A DNA stretch of 8,148 nt from Micrococcales bacterium (lineage in GTDB: Bacteria; Actinomycetota; Actinomycetes; Actinomycetales; Cellulomonadaceae): positions 1-8,148 of the forward strand of contig WRCL01000065.1 in assembly GCA_009783975.1 (NCBI GenBank), given 5' to 3'. Made by a program: the position numbers and the translations under genes. Positions 6,107 to 8,148 of the stretch are shown here, one piece after another; the first letter of the stretch is position 1, and the number at the start of each line of letters is the position of its first letter. The notes under the pieces were generated by a model. It searched no databases, was not told the origin of the DNA, and saw nothing but the letters and a program-made list of their open reading frames with translations.

Positions 6107-7219
6107 ATGGACCGTCTGACTGCTGTCGCCTCAGGGCTGCACGGGCTCGGCCCGCACGTCGCCGCGGGACAGGTCCGGCTGCACCAGCTGGCCGGCGCTG
6201 CAGATGTCTGGCTCCACCAGGTCGTTGCCGCTGCACACCTCTGGCTCGGCCAGGTGGTCACTGACGCCCCAGGCAGCGTCCGGGTCTGGGCAGGCAAGAT
6301 CGAGCGGACCCAGGTTGTCGCGGCGGTCGCCGCTGTGAGCGTCGTCGCCGGGTCAGCGCTCGTCGCCGGGTTCACCTGGAACAGGCCCGGCGCTGACGCC
6401 GCCGCCGCCGAACGTGTGACCAGCGCCCTGGCGGCGCTCGAGACCGACGCAGCCACGAACATGGCCCTGGTCGGCAACACGACGTCCGCGGCAGCCACCG
6501 GGGCGCGCAACGCACAGGTCCGCGCCGCGTGGAGCGCCCTGTGGTCCGCCGACGCCGCCCTCAGCTCCTCACCGCAGGCCGGGGACGTGCCCCGCGCCCA
6601 GCTTGACGCCGCCTCGGGGACGTTGTCGGCGCTGCTCACCGACCCGCGCACCAGCCCCCACCAGGTGGCGGCGGTGACCGCGACGCTCGCCGCACCGTTG
6701 TCAGGCGTCGTCGACTCGCAGACCCAGTGGCAAGACGCCGAGGACGCCCGCGTCGCCGCAGAACAGGCCGCCACCCCGCGCGCCAGCACACAGGTACGTT
6801 CAGGTGTGCGTTCGGGGCTCGCCGCGGCACCACCACCGGCACCGGTCGCCCCGACGGTCCCCGCTGGCGGCAAACAGTGCACAACCGCCGGTGACGGCGC
6901 CACGCCAGCCCCAGCCCATGAGATCGGCGAGGCGATCAACGCCTACCGGGCCCGCAACGGGCTGCCGCCGCTGGACGTGGCAACCTCTGCCACGCTCGGT
7001 TCGCACGCGACGACGATGGCTGACGCCGGAGGTGTCTGGCACTCGGGGGCTGACAACGTCGTCGGGTGCATCCCTGGTGACGCGGCGGTCTCGCTCGTCG
7101 TCGCATGGTCGCGTTCGGTGCCCCACAACGCCCAGATGCTGCGCACCGACGTCAGCTCGGTGCGGGTGGGTGCCGCAGCACGTGACGGCTGGTTGTACGG
7201 GGCCGCGTCGTTCCTGTGA
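6107..7219 (+). CDS. Membrane-anchored protein with C-terminal CAP (SCP/PR-1-like) domain
   Basis: The 370-residue protein appears to be a single-pass membrane protein. Residues 1-68 are probably cytoplasmic and contain three imperfect 11-residue repeats (23-55, with HQ/GQ and VWL/LWL positions). Residues 69-89 form the membrane segment. An Ala-rich, probably helical extracytoplasmic region follows (about 93-235), then a Pro-rich linker near 240-254. The C-terminal CAP domain spans about 270-370: EAINAYRARNGLPPL at 275-289, VWHSG at 310-314, and AWSRSVPHNAQML at 333-345. The usual GEN motif is replaced by ADN (315-317). Cys258 and Cys321 may form a disulfide. Bacterial CAP domains are extracellular and of mostly unknown biochemical role. 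ATG 6107 has GGGGA eight bases upstream; in-frame GTG 6074 would add 11 residues and has no spaced ribosome-binding site. The gene follows pepA by 127 bp. Confidence 0.78.
   Translation: MDRLTAVASGLHGLGPHVAAGQVRLHQLAGAADVWLHQVVAAAHLWLGQVVTDAPGSVRVWAGKIERTQVVAAVAAVSVVAGSALVAGFTWNRPGADAAAAERVTSALAALETDAATNMALVGNTTSAAATGARNAQVRAAWSALWSADAALSSSPQAGDVPRAQLDAASGTLSALLTDPRTSPHQVAAVTATLAAPLSGVVDSQTQWQDAEDARVAAEQAATPRASTQVRSGVRSGLAAAPPPAPVAPTVPAGGKQCTTAGDGATPAPAHEIGEAINAYRARNGLPPLDVATSATLGSHATTMADAGGVWHSGADNVVGCIPGDAAVSLVVAWSRSVPHNAQMLRTDVSSVRVGAAARDGWLYGAASFL
6173..6271 (+). repeat. Three tandem 33-bp repeats (11 residues each) within the CAP-protein gene
   Basis: Units at 6173-6205, 6206-6238 and 6239-6271 encode VRLHQLAGAAD, VWLHQVVAAAH and LWLGQVVTDAP. 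Units 1 and 2 match at 24 of 33 bases by direct comparison; unit 3 is more diverged. An 11-residue period suits a straight or slightly coiled amphipathic helix just before the membrane segment. Confidence 0.7.
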
Positions 7220-7246
7220 ACCGGTGACGGTTCGTCGGGCACCCGA
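7218..7246 (+). terminator. Tandem small hairpins at the 3' end of the CAP-protein gene
   Basis: GAACCG (7218-7223) pairs with CGGTTC (7228-7233) around the GNRA-type loop GTGA. The stem begins inside the stop codon (7217-7219). A second small hairpin, TCGG-GCAC-CCGA, occupies 7235-7246. No T-run follows. This is a candidate mRNA 3'-end structure rather than a convincing intrinsic terminator. The 186-bp gap 7220-7405 has lower GC than its surroundings, and I found no gene in it. Confidence 0.3.
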
Positions 7247-7405
7247 AAGCATCCAACAGCGGACGCTCAAAGGTCCGGACACGCTCAGTGCCGACGAGGC
7301 CGAGTGGTGCATCGACCCGGAATGGACTATGTCCATGTCAAGTAGCTCTCAGCGGCACGCCATGATGGTTGCATCAGCACCGATCGGCACGCTGGCGTCA
7401 TAGGG

Positions 7406-7735
7406 CTACGGCGGCGGCGTGTCGAGTCGGTGCATCCAGCAACCAGGGCGGCGAGCATGGTGGGCGTACGCGAGGATGAGGACGAGGCCATCGTTGTCGA
7501 TGACGTAGACGATCCGGTACGGGTAGCCGCGGACCCGTTGGCTGCGTACCACCGGCTGGTCTGTCCAGCCTGGGAACGGACGTGCAGCCTGGGGCCAGGC
7601 TGCAATGCTCTGTCGGGCCTCGACGGCCCGGTCGATGAGAGTCAGACCGGTGCCGGGTTCGTGTTCCTCGTACCAGGCGACCGTAGCGTCGAGCTCCTCG
7701 GCTGCTTCGGGGTGCTCCTGCTGCTGATCGGTCAT
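7406..7735 (-). CDS. RelE/ParE-family toxin of a type II toxin-antitoxin system
   Basis: The 109-residue protein matches the RelE/ParE plan. Residues 9-55 have the helical hairpin pattern PEAAEELDATVAWYEEHEPG followed by a helix rich in Ala and Arg. The conserved beta core is SQRVRGYPYRIVYVID (65-80), and the segment ending AYAHHARRPGCW (89-100) resembles the AvaHxrRrPgYW end of ParE/RelE-like proteins. Arg74 and His92/Arg95 are candidate functional residues. Members either cleave mRNA on the ribosome or inhibit gyrase; the sequence does not decide which. ATG 7735 overlaps the antitoxin stop as ATGA and has no ribosome-binding site of its own, so translation should be coupled to the antitoxin. 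The reading frame is intact. The first eight residues (MTDQQQEH) are atypically polar; a later start is not visible. Confidence 0.85.
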   Translation of the reverse strand: MTDQQQEHPEAAEELDATVAWYEEHEPGTGLTLIDRAVEARQSIAAWPQAARPFPGWTDQPVVRSQRVRGYPYRIVYVIDNDGLVLILAYAHHARRPGCWMHRLDTPPP

Positions 7736-7977
7736 GCCCGGGCGGCGATCGCGGCCCGTAGGCGCGCGTAGTGCTCATCAGCATCCACCAGCTCGACCGT
7801 GCCGTCCTGGGCTTGGCGCAGACGACGAGCGATCTCGTCCCTCCAGGCCGCATCGACGGCGTCCTGGTCGTCACCGTCGTCGTGCAGGCTCTTCAGCAGG
7901 GCGTGGCCGAGCACAGCGCGCTCGTCCGGGTCGAGCGCCAGCCCGGCCCGGATCAGTTCCACAACCTCGGGTGCCAT
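7732..7977 (-). CDS. Antitoxin, putative addiction module component (TIGR02574/PF09720-like)
   Basis: The 81-residue acidic protein has the short helical plan of addiction-module components paired with RelE/ParE toxins: VELIRAGLALDPDERAVLGH (6-25), the hydrophobic HALLKSL at 25-31, and AWRDEIARRLRQAQDGTVEL at 44-63. The expected role is to bind and neutralise the downstream toxin and repress their shared promoter. ATG 7977 is chosen over the in-frame GTG 8004. It begins the conserved sequence, and a -10-like TATCCT lies at leaderless spacing before it, whereas GTG 8004 would fall within the proposed promoter. The gene is upstream of its toxin and overlaps it by 4 bp, the usual order for this class. 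Confidence 0.82.
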   Translation of the reverse strand: MAPEVVELIRAGLALDPDERAVLGHALLKSLHDDGDDQDAVDAAWRDEIARRLRQAQDGTVELVDADEHYARLRAAIAARA

Positions 7978-7983
7978 GCACTC

Positions 7984-8014
7984 AGGATACCGGCCTAAGG
8001 CCACCCTTCGTCAG
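7984..8014 (-). promoter_or_regulatory. Candidate promoter and operator of the toxin-antitoxin operon
   Basis: On the minus strand TATCCT (7989-7984) is followed by six bases and then ATG 7977, the geometry of a leaderless transcript. CTGACG (8014-8009) could be a poor -35 with a 19-bp spacer. Between them lies the palindrome GGCCT-A-AGGCC (plus-strand 7992-8002), well placed for autorepression by the antitoxin or toxin-antitoxin complex. A palindrome of this size is expected several times by chance in 8 kb; only its position makes it notable. Confidence 0.4.
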
Positions 8015-8033
8015 GGATCAGCCCAGTGCTCAA

Positions 8034-8064
8034 CCGCAGGCGGCGCCGAGTTGCTGACCTGCGG
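8034..8064 (-). terminator. Weak hairpin between tRNA-Arg and the antitoxin gene
   Basis: CCGCAGG (8034-8040) pairs perfectly with CCTGCGG (8058-8064) around a 17-base loop that contains the palindrome CGGCGCCG. It lies 11-41 bases past the tRNA 3' end in the tRNA's direction of transcription. No T-run follows. It may end the tRNA transcript or be chance. Confidence 0.25.
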
Positions 8065-8074
8065 GCTTGCTGTG

Positions 8075-8147
8075 TGCGCCTGGCGCGATTCGAACGCGCG
8101 ACACCCGCTTTAGGAGAGCGGTGCTCTATCCCCTGAGCTACAGGCGC
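8075..8147 (-). tRNA. tRNA-Arg (anticodon CCU)
   Basis: The minus strand folds into a complete 73-nt cloverleaf. The acceptor stem is GCGCCTG/CAGGCGC (7 bp, no mismatch), the D arm GCTC-AGGGGATA-GAGC, and the anticodon stem CCGCT/AGCGG with loop CTCCTAA giving anticodon CCT. The variable loop has five bases, and the T arm is GCGCG-TTCGAAT-CGCGC. The discriminator is A73. The CCA end is not encoded; the bases after A73 read CACA. It reads AGG codons, which are rare in high-GC genomes. The promoter lies beyond the right edge of the window. The 3' end faces the toxin-antitoxin operon. Confidence 0.97.
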
Positions 8148-8148
8148 G

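Noticed and set aside
4569..6236. 555-codon minus-strand open frame opposite pepA
   Set aside because: The opposite strand encodes a complete M17 peptidase with all catalytic residues. The antisense product is Arg/Ser/Thr/Pro-rich with no motif, a typical shadow frame in high-GC DNA.
7235..7403. Hypothetical coding remnant (peptide with DEAEWCIDPEW) after the CAP gene
   Set aside because: No ribosome-binding site or plausible start of its own; the frame is the tail of a shadow ORF and matches nothing I recognise.
7220..8147. Integrative element at the tRNA-Arg 3' end
   Set aside because: No integrase gene and no second copy of the tRNA 3' end in the window, so there is no evidence of attachment sites. 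The toxin-antitoxin pair alone does not show an island.

Overview
This window is high-GC DNA with the gene content of an actinobacterium, most likely Micrococcales (a Cellulomonas-like relative). The pointers are strong G/C third-position bias, a DUF3117 small protein, an actinobacterial-type LOG protein with an N-terminal extension, GTG starts, and -10 boxes placed for leaderless mRNAs. The genus cannot be fixed from the sequence. Most of the window reads as chromosomal core or near-core DNA. The exceptions are a transposase tail at the left edge and a toxin-antitoxin pair beside a tRNA gene at the right edge.

Layout, left to right. Positions 1-90 are the last codons of an IS3-family transposase; its right end probably lies near 123. 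Next comes a minus-strand pair, read right to left: a LOG-family (TIGR00730) nucleotide phosphoribohydrolase (1573-2379) and, overlapping its stop codon, a polytopic GT-C/PIG-V-like mannosyltransferase (179-1579). A 218-bp divergent promoter region (2380-2597) separates these from a plus-strand series: a TM2-domain membrane protein (2598-3005), a membrane-anchored lysozyme-like protein (3155-4024), a DUF3117 protein (4203-4394), a leucyl aminopeptidase, PepA (4405-5979), and a membrane-anchored CAP/SCP-domain protein (6107-7219). After a 186-bp gap with lower GC come a minus-strand RelE/ParE-type toxin (7406-7735) and its antitoxin (7732-7977), and finally a complete minus-strand tRNA-Arg(CCU) gene (8075-8147). 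No gene-free stretch exceeds 300 bases.

How the genes may fit together (inference). Four of the proteins (mannosyltransferase, TM2, lysozyme-like, CAP) are membrane or envelope proteins, which gives the middle of the window a cell-surface flavour. LOG and PepA are cytoplasmic enzymes of nucleotide and peptide turnover. The DUF3117-pepA spacing (10 bp) and the LOG-mannosyltransferase overlap suggest two short operons. The toxin-antitoxin pair is a self-contained two-gene operon.

I see no CRISPR array, phage genes, or recognisable novel defence or biosynthetic system. The most interesting signals are modest. They are a nine-codon upstream ORF with a strong ribosome-binding site that ends on the lysozyme-like gene's start codon; a three-copy 33-bp (11-residue) repeat encoding the cytoplasmic N-terminus of the CAP protein; a shortened CAP domain with Asp in place of the usual Glu; and two overlapping, mutually exclusive hairpins in front of the CAP gene.
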